This document shows, one piece after another, positions 8,541 through 17,426 of a stretch of DNA of 64,000 bases. A program made the translations under genes and the position numbers. The DNA is from Thiemannella venezuelensis (GTDB taxonomy: Bacteria; Actinomycetota; Actinomycetes; Streptosporangiales; Streptosporangiaceae). Location: the NCBI RefSeq assembly GCF_014203605.1, contig NZ_JACHJJ010000014.1, positions 124,001 to 188,000 of the forward strand, read 5' to 3'. The notes below the pieces were generated by a model. The model did no database searches. It was not told the DNA's origin and saw nothing but the letters and a program-made list of their open reading frames with translations. Each line of letters opens with the position of its first letter. Positions within the stretch are counted from its first letter, which is position 1.

Positions 8541-9422
8541 TCAGGGTAGTTCGTAGGGGTTGACGGGCCAGGAGGGGATCGCCTCGGGGAGGTCCTGGCT
8601 CACCTTCATGGGGAAGTTCGCCGGGCGCTTCTCCAGGAAGGAGGTGACGCCCTCGGCCGCGTCGGGGGCGGCGCCGAGGGCGTGCATCAGCTTGGAGTCG
8701 GCGCGGTGGGCCTCCCAGGGGGAGGCCGCCGACAGTCCGGACCACATGAGCCGGCGGATCGCGGCGACCGAGACGGCGGAGGTGTTGTCGGCGATCTCCC
8801 GGGCCAGCGCGCGGGCGGCCGGGAGCAGGTCCCCGGGGGCGAGGACCCTGGAGACCAGGCGGCCTTCGAGCGCCTCGGCGGCGGGGAAGACGCGGCCCGT
8901 CGCGGCCCACTCCATCGCCTGCGAGATGCCGACGATGCGGGGCAGGAACCAGCTGGAGGCGGCCTCGGTGACGATGCCGCGGCGGGCGAAGACGAAACCG
9001 AACTTCGCGGTGTCGGAGGCGAGCCTGACGTCCATCGGGAGCGTCATGGTCACCCCGACGCCGACGGCCGGGCCGTTGATCGCGCCGATGACCGGCTTGA
9101 GCGAGCGGGCGATGCGCAGCACGACCGTGCCGCCGCCGTCGCGCGGCGAGCCGTCGACGGTGTCGGCGCCGCCGAACATCTCCTCGGACCTGCGGTGGTT
9201 GAAGGTGTCGCCGCCGCCGCCGAGGTCGGCTCCGGCGCAGAAGGCGCGGCCCTGCCCGGTGACGATCACCGCGCGGACGTCGTCGTCGGCGTCGGCGAGG
9301 TCGAACGCCTCGATCAGCTCGGCGCGCATCACGTAGGTGAAGGCGTTGAGGCGCTCGGGCCGGTTGAGCGTGATGGTGGCGACGCCGTCGGCCACGCCGT
9401 ACTGGATCTCCGCGAAAGACAT
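8541..9422 (-). CDS. Enoyl-CoA hydratase/isomerase family protein (crotonase)
   Basis: The 293-residue protein carries the crotonase core. The first oxyanion-hole segment is GQGRAFCAGADLGGGGD near 60-75 and the second lies in LKPVIGAINGPAVGVGVTMTLPMDVRLAS. The family hydrates or isomerises acyl-CoA in beta-oxidation or aromatic catabolism. Length is slightly above the usual 260 because of a loop after AGADLG. It starts at ATG 9422, divergent from the LCP gene, and is followed at once by the alpha/beta hydrolase. Confidence 0.9.
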   Translation of the reverse strand: MSFAEIQYGVADGVATITLNRPERLNAFTYVMRAELIEAFDLADADDDVRAVIVTGQGRAFCAGADLGGGGDTFNHRRSEEMFGGADTVDGSPRDGGGTVVLRIARSLKPVIGAINGPAVGVGVTMTLPMDVRLASDTAKFGFVFARRGIVTEAASSWFLPRIVGISQAMEWAATGRVFPAAEALEGRLVSRVLAPGDLLPAARALAREIADNTSAVSVAAIRRLMWSGLSAASPWEAHRADSKLMHALGAAPDAAEGVTSFLEKRPANFPMKVSQDLPEAIPSWPVNPYELP

Positions 9423-9585
9423 GACCGAATCTTATTCCAGTACGGCGGGCCCGGAACACCCGGGAAGCTTTTCCCAAGTTGTTCACGCGCATGTCGCTTC
9501 CCTGTCCGAACGATCGCCTTACCATCACCCTCTGTGACGCACAAGTGGGTATGAAGGCTCGCAAGCGTGGGGAAACGGGGAAAAG

Positions 9586-11019
9586 GTGCGGAACACGTCA
9601 AAACCGTCCGGAGTCGGGGCGGTCATCGGATGGACGGCCCTGTCGGCCGTCGCGCCCGGCGCCGCCCATCTGCGGGCCGGCTGGCGCCGTACCGGACTGG
9701 CGCTGCTCTCGGTCTACGCCGTGGCGCTGCTCGCCCTGCTCTGGGTGGGGCTCACCTCCGACCTGGCCGCGCTCATCGGGCAGCTGCTGGCCCCCTCCTG
9801 GCTGACCGCCGTCACCGTCGGCTCCCTCGCGCTCGGCACCGCCTGGTTCGCCCTGGTCGTGCACTCCTTCACGGTGCTGAACCCCCGCACGCTGCCCGCC
9901 GCCGGGCAGGCCGCCACCGGGACCTTCGCGGGCATGCTCGCGGTGGCCGTGCTGCTCCCGTTCGGGCTGGTCGGCCAGTACGCCGCGATCTCCCAGACCG
10001 CCCTGGACGACGTCTTCACCGCCCCGGCCACGCCGCTGCCCACCGAGCACGAGCAGGACCCGTGGGCGGGACGGAGCCGGGTGAACATCCTGCTGCTCGG
10101 CGGCGACGCCGACGACCACCGGCCCGGCGTGCGGACCGACAGCATCAACGTGGCCAGCATCGACGTCAGGACCGGCAACACCGTCCTGCTCAGCCTCCCC
10201 CGCAACCTGGAGAACGTGCGGTTCCCGCCCGGCACCCCGATGGCCAGGCGCTTCCCCGGCGGCTTCCGGCTCCCCACCGGCCCGGGCGGCGGCCGCGACG
10301 ACCTGCTCTTCGGGGTCTGGGAGTACGCCGACGCCCACCCGGAGATCTTCGCCGGCAAGCGGGAGCAGGGCGCCCGGGCCCTGATCGACGCCGTCGGCTA
10401 CACCCTCGGCCTGAAGATCGACTGGTACGCCCTGGTGAACATGTGGGGCTTCGCCCGCCTCATCGACGCCATCGGCGGGGTCACGGTGACCGTGCCGCAG
10501 GACGTGGTCTTCGGTAAATACGACGAGGGCCTGGTCAAGGCGGGAACCCGCCGACTGGGCGGCGCCGACGCGATGTGGTTCGCCCGCTCGCGCACCAACA
10601 GCGACGACTACACCCGGATGGGCCGCCAGCGCTGCGTCCTGGGCGCCCTGCTCCAGCAGGCCGACCCGGCGACCGTGCTCTCCCGCTTCAACCGGGTCGC
10701 GCTGGCGGCCAAGGAGCTCATCAGGACCGACATCCCGCGTCCGATGCTGGAGCACCTGGTCCCGCTGGCGCTGAAGGTGAAGGGCGCCCAGGTGACCAGC
10801 GTGCAGTTCGTCCCGCCGCTGATCAACACCGGCTACCCCGACTGGACGAAGATCCGCACCATCACCGCCAGGGCCATCCGCGCCTCGGTCGCCGCGCCCC
10901 CGCAGGCCGCCGCCTCCCCCCGGCCGTCCGCCACCCCGACCGCCGTGACCGCGCAGGCGGCCGTGAAGGACAGGCCCGACCCCTCCGCGCCCAAGGAGAT
11001 CACCGAAGGCTGCGGCTGA
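9586..11019 (+). CDS. LytR-CpsA-Psr (LCP) family cell-wall glycopolymer transferase
   Basis: The 477-residue protein begins with four likely membrane spans (residues 1-140) and ends in an extracytoplasmic LCP domain (about 160-400). The domain contains RVNILLLGGD, RTDSINVASID, SLPRNLENV, an IGGVTVTVP strand and the conserved WFARSRTNSDDYTRMGRQR motif with phosphate-binding Asp and Arg residues. LCP enzymes transfer lipid-linked glycopolymers to peptidoglycan or arabinogalactan. A Pro/Ala/Thr-rich tail follows. GTG 9586, preceded by GGGGAAAA, is chosen as start. Four N-terminal spans instead of one is a known actinobacterial variant. Confidence 0.93.
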   Translation: MRNTSKPSGVGAVIGWTALSAVAPGAAHLRAGWRRTGLALLSVYAVALLALLWVGLTSDLAALIGQLLAPSWLTAVTVGSLALGTAWFALVVHSFTVLNPRTLPAAGQAATGTFAGMLAVAVLLPFGLVGQYAAISQTALDDVFTAPATPLPTEHEQDPWAGRSRVNILLLGGDADDHRPGVRTDSINVASIDVRTGNTVLLSLPRNLENVRFPPGTPMARRFPGGFRLPTGPGGGRDDLLFGVWEYADAHPEIFAGKREQGARALIDAVGYTLGLKIDWYALVNMWGFARLIDAIGGVTVTVPQDVVFGKYDEGLVKAGTRRLGGADAMWFARSRTNSDDYTRMGRQRCVLGALLQQADPATVLSRFNRVALAAKELIRTDIPRPMLEHLVPLALKVKGAQVTSVQFVPPLINTGYPDWTKIRTITARAIRASVAAPPQAAASPRPSATPTAVTAQAAVKDRPDPSAPKEITEGCG

Positions 11020-11070
11020 CCGCCGGGCCGACCGTCACCGGCCGCGGGCTCCCGGAGCCGGACGTCCCGG

Positions 11071-12084
11071 TCACGCCCGGTAGGAGTCCTTGGCGAGCCG
11101 GCGGACCCGGTCCTCGTCGATGCCGTGGCCGAGACCGGGCTGGGTGAGCGGGACGGCCACGACGCCGCCGGTGGCGCCGACCGGCGGGGTGACGATCTGG
11201 GCGCTGCGCGGCGGCTCGGCCACGTCGCACGGGAGCGTGCAGCCGGGCAGGCTGGCGGCGGCGACGGTGGCCGCCCTGGCCAGGCCGGTCCCCTGCCCCC
11301 CGGAGCAGGCGATCTCCCAGCCCGCCGCCGCGGCGCTGTCGTGCGCCCGCCGCACCTCTCGCAGGGAGCCCAGCACGGCCGGGCGGAGCAGCAGCGCGCG
11401 GCCCGCGCCCGCGGCGATCGCCTCGTCCAGCTCCGCCACCGAGGCCACCTCCAGCAGGACCGGCGCGGCGACGCGCTCCTGCAGATCGGCGTGGTCGGCC
11501 AGGCCGCCGGAGCCGGCGAACGGGCGCTCGATGGCGGACGGGGCGTAGGCGTCCAGCGCCTCCAGGGCCTCGATGTCGGTGTAGGCACCGCGGGCGTCCA
11601 GGCCGATGCCGAGCGCCGGGTAGGCCTGCCGGACGGCGCGCAGCGGCTCGACGTCCCAGCCGGGGTGCACGTCCATGGTGACGTGCGCGTATCCGGCGCA
11701 GACGTGCCGGTTCACCCGGGCGACCAGGCTGTCCAGGTTGCGCTCGGCGCCGATGCGCACGGTGGCCATCAGCGAGGTGCGGCTCCCGCCGAGGGCGTGC
11801 GCGAGCGGGACGCCGCGCATCCGGGCCCACAGGTCCCAGCAGGCCATGTCGGCGGCCGGGCCGCCGGGAACGGCGCCCAGCTCGTCGGGGTGCTCCCAGT
11901 CGACGCCGATCAGCGCCTGGGCGAGCCGCTCCTGCAGGATCGACCACGTCTTGGGATCGGGGTCGACGACCTCGCCCCAGCCGGTCATGCCCCCGTAGTC
12001 GGTGAGCCTGACGAGGATGCTCTCCGGCCGCCTGCCGTACGGAAGAACCAGCCGGGACACCTCGAGCCCGCACACACGCGGCAT
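11071..12084 (-). CDS. Enolase-superfamily protein (MLE/OSBS-like) lacking catalytic lysines
   Basis: The 337-residue protein has the capping domain plus TIM-barrel of muconate-lactonizing/o-succinylbenzoate-synthase-like enzymes. Metal-ligand strands are recognisable: LDAR (Asp163), IERP (Glu186) and LLEVAS (Glu212 where Asp is usual). The KxK acid-base motif before PGWD is TMD at 136-138, and the second catalytic Lys strand reads LLLRPAVLGS with Arg234. Both general bases are therefore missing, so the usual chemistry is unlikely. The reading frame is intact with good coding bias, which argues against a pseudogene. ATG 12084 has an AGGGGAG ribosome site; a longer frame to 12183 lacks one. 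Confidence 0.83.
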   Translation of the reverse strand: MPRVCGLEVSRLVLPYGRRPESILVRLTDYGGMTGWGEVVDPDPKTWSILQERLAQALIGVDWEHPDELGAVPGGPAADMACWDLWARMRGVPLAHALGGSRTSLMATVRIGAERNLDSLVARVNRHVCAGYAHVTMDVHPGWDVEPLRAVRQAYPALGIGLDARGAYTDIEALEALDAYAPSAIERPFAGSGGLADHADLQERVAAPVLLEVASVAELDEAIAAGAGRALLLRPAVLGSLREVRRAHDSAAAAGWEIACSGGQGTGLARAATVAAASLPGCTLPCDVAEPPRSAQIVTPPVGATGGVVAVPLTQPGLGHGIDEDRVRRLAKDSYRA

Positions 12085-12210
12085 GAACTCCCCTTGATCT
12101 CTATCACCCCGTGAAAGCGCGAATCCCGCCCGGAGGCGGGACCCACCCCTGAACGCGCCCGAGGGGTGCACTGCTTCCCCCATGGTGCCACGGCCGGCGG
12201 GGGACCGAGG

Positions 12211-13632
12211 TCAGACCCTCACCCGGCCCGCCACCGGCGCACCCGCGGCCGCCACCAGCGCGGTCAGCGCGAAGCACGCCAGGTAGACCGGGCCGGTGGC
12301 GCCGAAGGCCGCGACGACCGCTCCGACGGCGACGACCGTCGTCACCGTGAACACCGACTCCCCGACGCCCAGCGAGGCGCTGTTCTCGCCCTCCTCCCCC
12401 GGGCTCGACAGCTCCAGGACGAGCACCGACAGCAGCGGGTACACCAGGCCGATGCCGAAGCCCATGAGCATCTCGCCCAGGAAGGCCGCGGCCACCGGGA
12501 CCCCGGGCAGGACGGCCAGGGCCACCAGCAGCAGGCCCCCGGCCATCAGCAGCGGCCCGGTGCGCAGGATCGCCACCCGGTCGTACGGCCTGCGCCCCGC
12601 GATCCACGAGGCGAGCGACCACGCCAGCGCGCCGCCGGTGAGAACCAGGCCGGCCTGGGCGGGCGAGAGTCCCCGCTCGGCGCTGAGCATGAGCGGCAGG
12701 AACAGTTCCCCGCCGAAGAAGGCGCCGGCCACGATCCCGCGCAGGACGATCACCGAGGGCAGGCCCCTGCGGACCCGGACGGTGCCGGGCGGGAGCAGCC
12801 GGGGCAGCGCCGCGGCCAGCACGGCCAGGCCGGCCAGGAGCAGGACCGGGCCGCCGCCGTCGCGGGCCGCGCCGCCGTACTGCATGAGCGCCGCGCCGCC
12901 CGCCGTCAGCACCGCCCAGCCGAGCCTGCGCCCGATCGGCGTGCGCCCGGAGGCCGCCCCGCCGGAGGCCGTGTGCTCACCCGGCGGGGTGCGGTCGCCG
13001 GAGGAGGTCCCCGCGGCGGCGGTGCGCCCGGCCGCCGAGGCGGCGGCCAGACCGCGCCAGAGCAGCAGCGCGGCGGGGACGACCAGCAGCGGCACGCCGA
13101 GGAAGACCCAGCGCCAGCCGGGCCCCTCCACCACGACGCCGGTGATCACCGGCCCGATCATGGACGGCACCACCCAGGCCGCGGCGAAGACCGAGAAGAC
13201 CTTGGGGTGCAGCCCCGCGGGGTAGACCCGCGAGACGAGCACGTACAGCGCGACCTGGAAGACCCCGCCGCCGAAGCCCTGCACGAACCGGCCCGCGACG
13301 AACACGTCCATGGTCGGCGCGGTCCCGCTGACCACCAGGCCCGCCGCGAAGACGGCCACGCCCGCCCAGAGCGGGACGACCGGCCCGTACAGGTCGCCCC
13401 AGCGGCCGCCCAGCACGGTGGCGATCATCCCCGCCGCCAGCGCCCCGCTGAAGGCCAGCGCGTACAGGCCCAGCCCGTCGAGCTCCCGCCCGACCACCGG
13501 CATGGCGGTCGCCACCGCCAGCGCCTCGAAGGCCACCAGCATGATGAGCGCCACCATGCCGACCGTCAGCGCACGGTGGCGCTGCGCGAATATCCCCGGC
13601 GTCTCCCGGGAGGTCTCTGCAACCGTCGTCAT
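12211..13632 (-). CDS. MFS transporter
   Basis: The 473-residue protein has about 12-14 hydrophobic helices. The MFS loop 2-3 motif appears as GGRWGDLYGPVVP and a motif-B-like GRFVQGFGGG follows. It resembles drug-proton antiporters. A Gly/Ala/Thr-rich central loop (near ASAAGRTAAAGTSSGDRTPP) separates the halves. It lies 48 bases downstream of the TetR gene in the same direction, so it is probably expressed with it. Substrate unknown. Confidence 0.88.
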   Translation of the reverse strand: MTTVAETSRETPGIFAQRHRALTVGMVALIMLVAFEALAVATAMPVVGRELDGLGLYALAFSGALAAGMIATVLGGRWGDLYGPVVPLWAGVAVFAAGLVVSGTAPTMDVFVAGRFVQGFGGGVFQVALYVLVSRVYPAGLHPKVFSVFAAAWVVPSMIGPVITGVVVEGPGWRWVFLGVPLLVVPAALLLWRGLAAASAAGRTAAAGTSSGDRTPPGEHTASGGAASGRTPIGRRLGWAVLTAGGAALMQYGGAARDGGGPVLLLAGLAVLAAALPRLLPPGTVRVRRGLPSVIVLRGIVAGAFFGGELFLPLMLSAERGLSPAQAGLVLTGGALAWSLASWIAGRRPYDRVAILRTGPLLMAGGLLLVALAVLPGVPVAAAFLGEMLMGFGIGLVYPLLSVLVLELSSPGEEGENSASLGVGESVFTVTTVVAVGAVVAAFGATGPVYLACFALTALVAAAGAPVAGRVRV

Positions 13633-13680
13633 GATCGGACCGTACGGCCGCCGCCCCGGCGGGCGCATCGGCCCGGTGGA

Positions 13681-14418
13681 TCAGTCCTTGGACGTAGGAC
13701 CCGCCTCAGCCGCGTAGGACGCCAGGCCGCGCAGCATCAGGTCGAGCCCGAACGCGAACCGCTCCCGGTCGTCCGCGGCCACCAGGTCGTCCACGTGCGC
13801 GACGAGGGTGGGGAAGCGGTCGGCGGGCAGAGCGCGGTAGAAGGCGCCGATCTGGCCGAAGGTCTCCTCCAGGAAGCTCGCCACGTCCTTGCCGCTGGCC
13901 CGCTGCCGATTCATGTAGAGCGAGCTCTCGAAGGCGTCGGCGCAGACGTAGAGGCCGAGCCGGTCGACCATCAGTGAGGCGATCTTCGGTGGCACACCGC
14001 CCGCGATCATAATGGCGAGCTGGCCCTCGGCGACGCGCAGCGCGTTGGGGGTGGTCGGGATGTTCGCGAGGCCGACCCTGGCGATGTCGGCGTGCGCGCC
14101 GAACACCCGGATCGCCTCCAGGAGCAGCTCCCTGAGCTGCTCCAGCCAGCGCTCCGGCTCCGGCTCGGGTATCCGGATCTCGCCGATGACCTCGTCGTAG
14201 ATCAGGTCGAGCAGTTCCTCCTTGTTCGCCACGTGGGCGTAGAGGGAGGCGGGACCGGTGCCGAGCTCCTGGGCGACCCGGCGCATGCTCAGCGCGTCCA
14301 GCCCTTCGGCATCGAGGATCCGCAGCCCCGTGGAGACGATGAGATCCCTGCTCAGGACGGTTCTCGGCGCGCTGGGTCGGCGGGTCTTGCGCCACGGCGG
14401 GACGGGGATCTCGGTCAT
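13681..14418 (-). CDS. TetR-family repressor
   Basis: The 245-residue protein has a helix-turn-helix near residues 40-65 with SMRRVAQELGTGPASLYAHVANKEELLD, typical of TetR, and a TetR_C-like ligand-binding C-terminal half. It is divergent from an MFS exporter, the classic arrangement for drug-induced derepression. The intergenic region holds eight operator-like sites beginning 35 bases upstream of its ATG. A GTATAC -10-like box at 14428-14433 on the minus strand suggests a very short or leaderless transcript. The second MFS gene follows it. Confidence 0.92.
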   Translation of the reverse strand: MTEIPVPPWRKTRRPSAPRTVLSRDLIVSTGLRILDAEGLDALSMRRVAQELGTGPASLYAHVANKEELLDLIYDEVIGEIRIPEPEPERWLEQLRELLLEAIRVFGAHADIARVGLANIPTTPNALRVAEGQLAIMIAGGVPPKIASLMVDRLGLYVCADAFESSLYMNRQRASGKDVASFLEETFGQIGAFYRALPADRFPTLVAHVDDLVAADDRERFAFGLDLMLRGLASYAAEAGPTSKD

Positions 14419-14452
14419 GCGGGGATGGTATACCGCCCGAAATTCTTTCTGC

Positions 14453-14591
14453 GAACACCGTACCGGCGACGAACGCCGTACGTCTCACGAACGTCGTACG
14501 TCTCACGAACACCGTACTTGACACGAACGTCGTACTTGACGCGAACACTGTTCGTCTATACAACGGTGTTCGTAGACGACGAACGCCGTTC
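14453..14591. promoter_or_regulatory. Array of eight operator-like sites, seven at exact 18-bp period
   Basis: Related 11-mers (GAACACCGTAC, GAACGCCGTAC, GAACGTCGTAC and variants) start at 14453, 14471, 14489, 14507, 14525, 14543, 14561 (inverted) and 14581. The seven first starts are exactly 18 bp apart, the last 20 bp. The site at 14543 is a perfect dyad, GAACACTGTTC. Spacers are 7 bp, two are GTCTCAC and two are TTGACAC/TTGACGC, so a -35 box (TTGACG at 14536) and a -10-like TATACA (14557) lie inside the array. It sits between the TetR and MFS genes and probably binds several TetR dimers on one or nearly one DNA face. Confidence 0.8.
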
Positions 14592-14680
14592 GTCCGGGAT
14601 GGCGCCTTCCCCTCTCCCCGAGAGCGCAAGGAAACGCGCCGGAACAGCCCCCCAGACCTGAGACCCGGAACGGAGTCCCC

Positions 14681-16141
14681 ATGACCCCCACCGTCGACAC
14701 CGGCCCTCCGGCCATCACCGCCGAGCCGTACCGGTGGCGCTGGCCCGCGCTCTTCGTGATCCTCGCCGCCGAGGTCATGGACCTGGTCGACGCGGTGATC
14801 ACCAACATCGCGGCGCCGTCGATCCACGCCGGCCTGGGCGGGTCGACCAGCATGATCCAGTGGCTCGGCGCCGCGTACACCCTGGCGATGGCCGTCGGCC
14901 TGCTCACCGGCGGGCGTCTGGGCGACGTCTACGGCCGCAGACGCATGTTCGCGGTCGGCGTGGCCGGCTTCACCGCCGCCTCGCTCCTGTGCGGCCTGGC
15001 CGTCTCCCCCGAACTGCTGATCGGCTCGCGGGCGCTGCAGGGCCTGTTCGGGGCCATGATGATCCCCCAGGGACTCGGCCTGATCAAGGAGATGTTCCCG
15101 CCGAAGGAGACGGCCGCCGCGTTCGGCGTCTTCGGCCCCGTCATGGCTCTGTCCCTGGTGGGCGGACCGGTGCTCGCGGGCTGGCTGGTCGACGCCGACC
15201 TGTTCGGCACCGGCTGGCGCATGATCTTGCTGATCAACCTCCCGGTGGGCCTGCTCGCCCTCGCCGGAGCGGCCTTCCTCCTACCCGGGACGAGGCTCGG
15301 GCACGCCTCCCGCCTCGACCTGACGGGCGTGTTCCTGGCCTCGGCCGCCTCCTTCCTGCTGATCTACCCGCTGGTGCAGGGGCGCGACCTCGACTGGCCC
15401 GCCTGGACCTTCGCCTCGATGGCGGCCTCCGCCGCGCTCTTCGCGCTCTTCGCCCGCCACCAGGCGGCCAAACGGCGGACGGGCGGCGACCCGCTCCTGG
15501 TGACCGGGCTGTTCCGCAAGCGCGCCTTCACCGGCGGTCTGGTGACCGGCCTGGTCTTCTTCACCGCGCTGATCGGCTTCTCGATGGTGCTCGGCCTGTA
15601 CTTCCAGATCGGCCTGGGCTACGACCCTCTGAAAGCGGGCCTGGCGAACCTGCCCAACGCGATCGGCTCGCTGATCGGCTTCGCCGGCGTCAACGCCGCC
15701 GGTCTGGCGCAGAAGGTGGGCCGCAAGCTCATCCACCTCGGTGCGATCGTGATGGCGGCCGGTCTCGCCGGAATCGCCGTCACCCTGAACCTGGCCGGTG
15801 CGGACGTCACCCCGTGGCAGCTCGCCCCGGCGCTGTTCGTCACGGGGGCCGGGATGAGCATGATCATGGCGCCCTTCTTCGACATCGTGCTGGCCGGGGT
15901 CGAGCCGCACGAGTCGGGCTCGGCCAACGGCACCCTCACCGCCGTCCAGCAGCTCGGCGGCGCGCTCGGCTCCGCCGCGATCGGCACGCTCTTCTTCGGC
16001 ATGCTGGAGCGCGGCCGGACCTTCTCCGAGACGATGCAGACGACGATCTGGGTCACGGCCGGGTTGATCGCCGTCACCTTCGCCGCCGCCTTCCTCCTCC
16101 CGCTCCGCGCCCGTCCCGAGGAGCACGGCGCGGGTCACTGA
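14681..16141 (+). CDS. MFS drug exporter, DHA2 (EmrB/QacA-like)
   Basis: The 486-residue protein has about 14 hydrophobic segments as in DHA2 proton antiporters. Motif A is GGRLGDVYGRRRMF near 87, and motif C-like GPVMALSLVGGPVLAGWLV appears in helix 5. Proteins of this type expel hydrophobic drugs or dyes. The start has GGAG five bases upstream. It is divergent from the TetR gene, with the operator array covering its promoter, so induction by a TetR ligand, perhaps the exported compound, is expected. Confidence 0.93.
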   Translation: MTPTVDTGPPAITAEPYRWRWPALFVILAAEVMDLVDAVITNIAAPSIHAGLGGSTSMIQWLGAAYTLAMAVGLLTGGRLGDVYGRRRMFAVGVAGFTAASLLCGLAVSPELLIGSRALQGLFGAMMIPQGLGLIKEMFPPKETAAAFGVFGPVMALSLVGGPVLAGWLVDADLFGTGWRMILLINLPVGLLALAGAAFLLPGTRLGHASRLDLTGVFLASAASFLLIYPLVQGRDLDWPAWTFASMAASAALFALFARHQAAKRRTGGDPLLVTGLFRKRAFTGGLVTGLVFFTALIGFSMVLGLYFQIGLGYDPLKAGLANLPNAIGSLIGFAGVNAAGLAQKVGRKLIHLGAIVMAAGLAGIAVTLNLAGADVTPWQLAPALFVTGAGMSMIMAPFFDIVLAGVEPHESGSANGTLTAVQQLGGALGSAAIGTLFFGMLERGRTFSETMQTTIWVTAGLIAVTFAAAFLLPLRARPEEHGAGH

Positions 16142-16173
16142 GCGGCCGCCGCCGCTCTCCTCGCGTCTCCCTC

Positions 16174-16216
16174 CGTCCCGGCACGGGCGGGCCTCCGTGC
16201 CGCCCGCGCCGGGACG
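16174..16216. terminator. Bidirectional hairpin between MFS and VWA genes
   Basis: A 17-bp stem with one A/C mismatch (arms 16174-16190 and 16200-16216) encloses a 9-base loop. It lies between two convergent stop codons at 16141 and 16221 and could end transcripts from both sides. Confidence 0.7.
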
Positions 16217-16220
16217 CGTC

Positions 16221-17426
16221 TCAGCCGGCCGGGCGGTCCAGGTGCCGCTCGGCCCACTGGCCGATGTCGCGGCGCTCGATCGCGGCGGCCATCAGGCCGG
16301 GGAAGGCGTCGGGGGTGCAGGCGAAGGCGGGCACCCCCATCGCGGCGAGCGCGGCGGCGTTCTCCCGGTCGTAGAAGGGCGCGCCCTCGTCCGACAGCGC
16401 GAGCAGCACGATCACCTGCACCCCGGCCGCGGTCATCTGGGCCACCCGGCGGAGCATCTCCTGCCGGACCCCGCCCTCGTACAGGTCGCTGATCAGGATG
16501 AAGATGGAGTCGCCTGGCCGGGTGATGAGGCCCTGACCGTAGGCGATGGCCCGGTTGATGTCGGTGCCGCCGCCGAGCTGGGTGCCGAACAGCAGCTCCA
16601 CCGGGTCGTGGAGCCGGTCGGTGAGGTCGACGACCGCGGTGTCGAAGACCACCAGCGACGTCTTCAGCGAGCGCATCGAGGCGAGCACCGCGCCGAAGAC
16701 GCTGGAGTAGACGACGGAGGCGGCCATCGAGCCGCTCTGGTCGATGCAGAGCACCACCTCGCGCTGGACCGCCCGCTGGCGCCTGCCGTACCCGACCAGC
16801 CGGGAGGGGATCACGGTGTTCTTCTCGGGCAGGTAGTTCTTCAGATTGGCGCGGATCGTCCGGTCCCAGTCGATGTCGGCGACCCGCTTGGGGCGGTGGG
16901 TGCGCGCCGAGCGGTCGAGCGCGCCGGTCACCGCGGCCTTGGTCTTCTGGACCAGCCGCCGCTCCAGCTCGGCGACGACCTTGCGGACCAGCGCGCGCGC
17001 CGACTCCCTGGCCTTCTCCGGCATCACCCGGTTGAGCGACAGGAGCGTGCCGACCATGTGCACGTCGGGCTCGACCGCCTCGAGCATCTCCGGCTCCAGC
17101 AGCAGCCGGGTCAGGTTCAGCCGCTCGACGGCGTCCTTCTGCATCACCTGGACCACGGTCGAGGGGAAGTAGGACCTGATGTCGCCCAGCCAGCGCGCCA
17201 CCCGCGGCGCGGACGCGCCGAGCCCGGCGCTCCGCTCACCCGACGGCCTGCCGCCGTCCCCGCCGCCGTTGTAGAGCGCGGCCAGCGCACCGTCCATCCG
17301 GGCGTCGGTCCCGCCCAGCGCGCACCCGGTGCCGTCGGCGTCCCCGCCGAGCACCAGCCGCCAGCGGCGCAGCCGCTCGCCGCCGTCCGCGGCTCCGGTC
17401 GCGGTCCCCGTCACGCTGTCCGTCAC
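16221..17426 (-). CDS. VWA-domain protein of the SWIM/MoxR operon (YehP-like)
   Basis: The 401-residue protein ends in a von Willebrand A domain (about 222-395). All MIDAS elements are present: DQSGS at 229-233, Thr288 in LGGGTDIN and Asp314 in ISDLYEGG, so Mg-dependent ligand binding should be intact. The N-terminal 200 residues are helical and charged (EKARESARALVRKVVAELERR). No signal peptide or membrane span is seen, so it is cytosolic. GTG 17426 overlaps the stop of the DUF5682 gene. MoxR ATPases typically act with VWA partners as metal- or ligand-dependent remodelling factors; this one is the last gene of the operon. Confidence 0.9.
   Translation of the reverse strand: MTDSVTGTATGAADGGERLRRWRLVLGGDADGTGCALGGTDARMDGALAALYNGGGDGGRPSGERSAGLGASAPRVARWLGDIRSYFPSTVVQVMQKDAVERLNLTRLLLEPEMLEAVEPDVHMVGTLLSLNRVMPEKARESARALVRKVVAELERRLVQKTKAAVTGALDRSARTHRPKRVADIDWDRTIRANLKNYLPEKNTVIPSRLVGYGRRQRAVQREVVLCIDQSGSMAASVVYSSVFGAVLASMRSLKTSLVVFDTAVVDLTDRLHDPVELLFGTQLGGGTDINRAIAYGQGLITRPGDSIFILISDLYEGGVRQEMLRRVAQMTAAGVQVIVLLALSDEGAPFYDRENAAALAAMGVPAFACTPDAFPGLMAAAIERRDIGQWAERHLDRPAG

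Noticed and set aside
14453-14591. CRISPR array
   Set aside because: Repeat of 11 bp with 7-bp spacers is far too short and variable; it fits operator sites between TetR and MFS.
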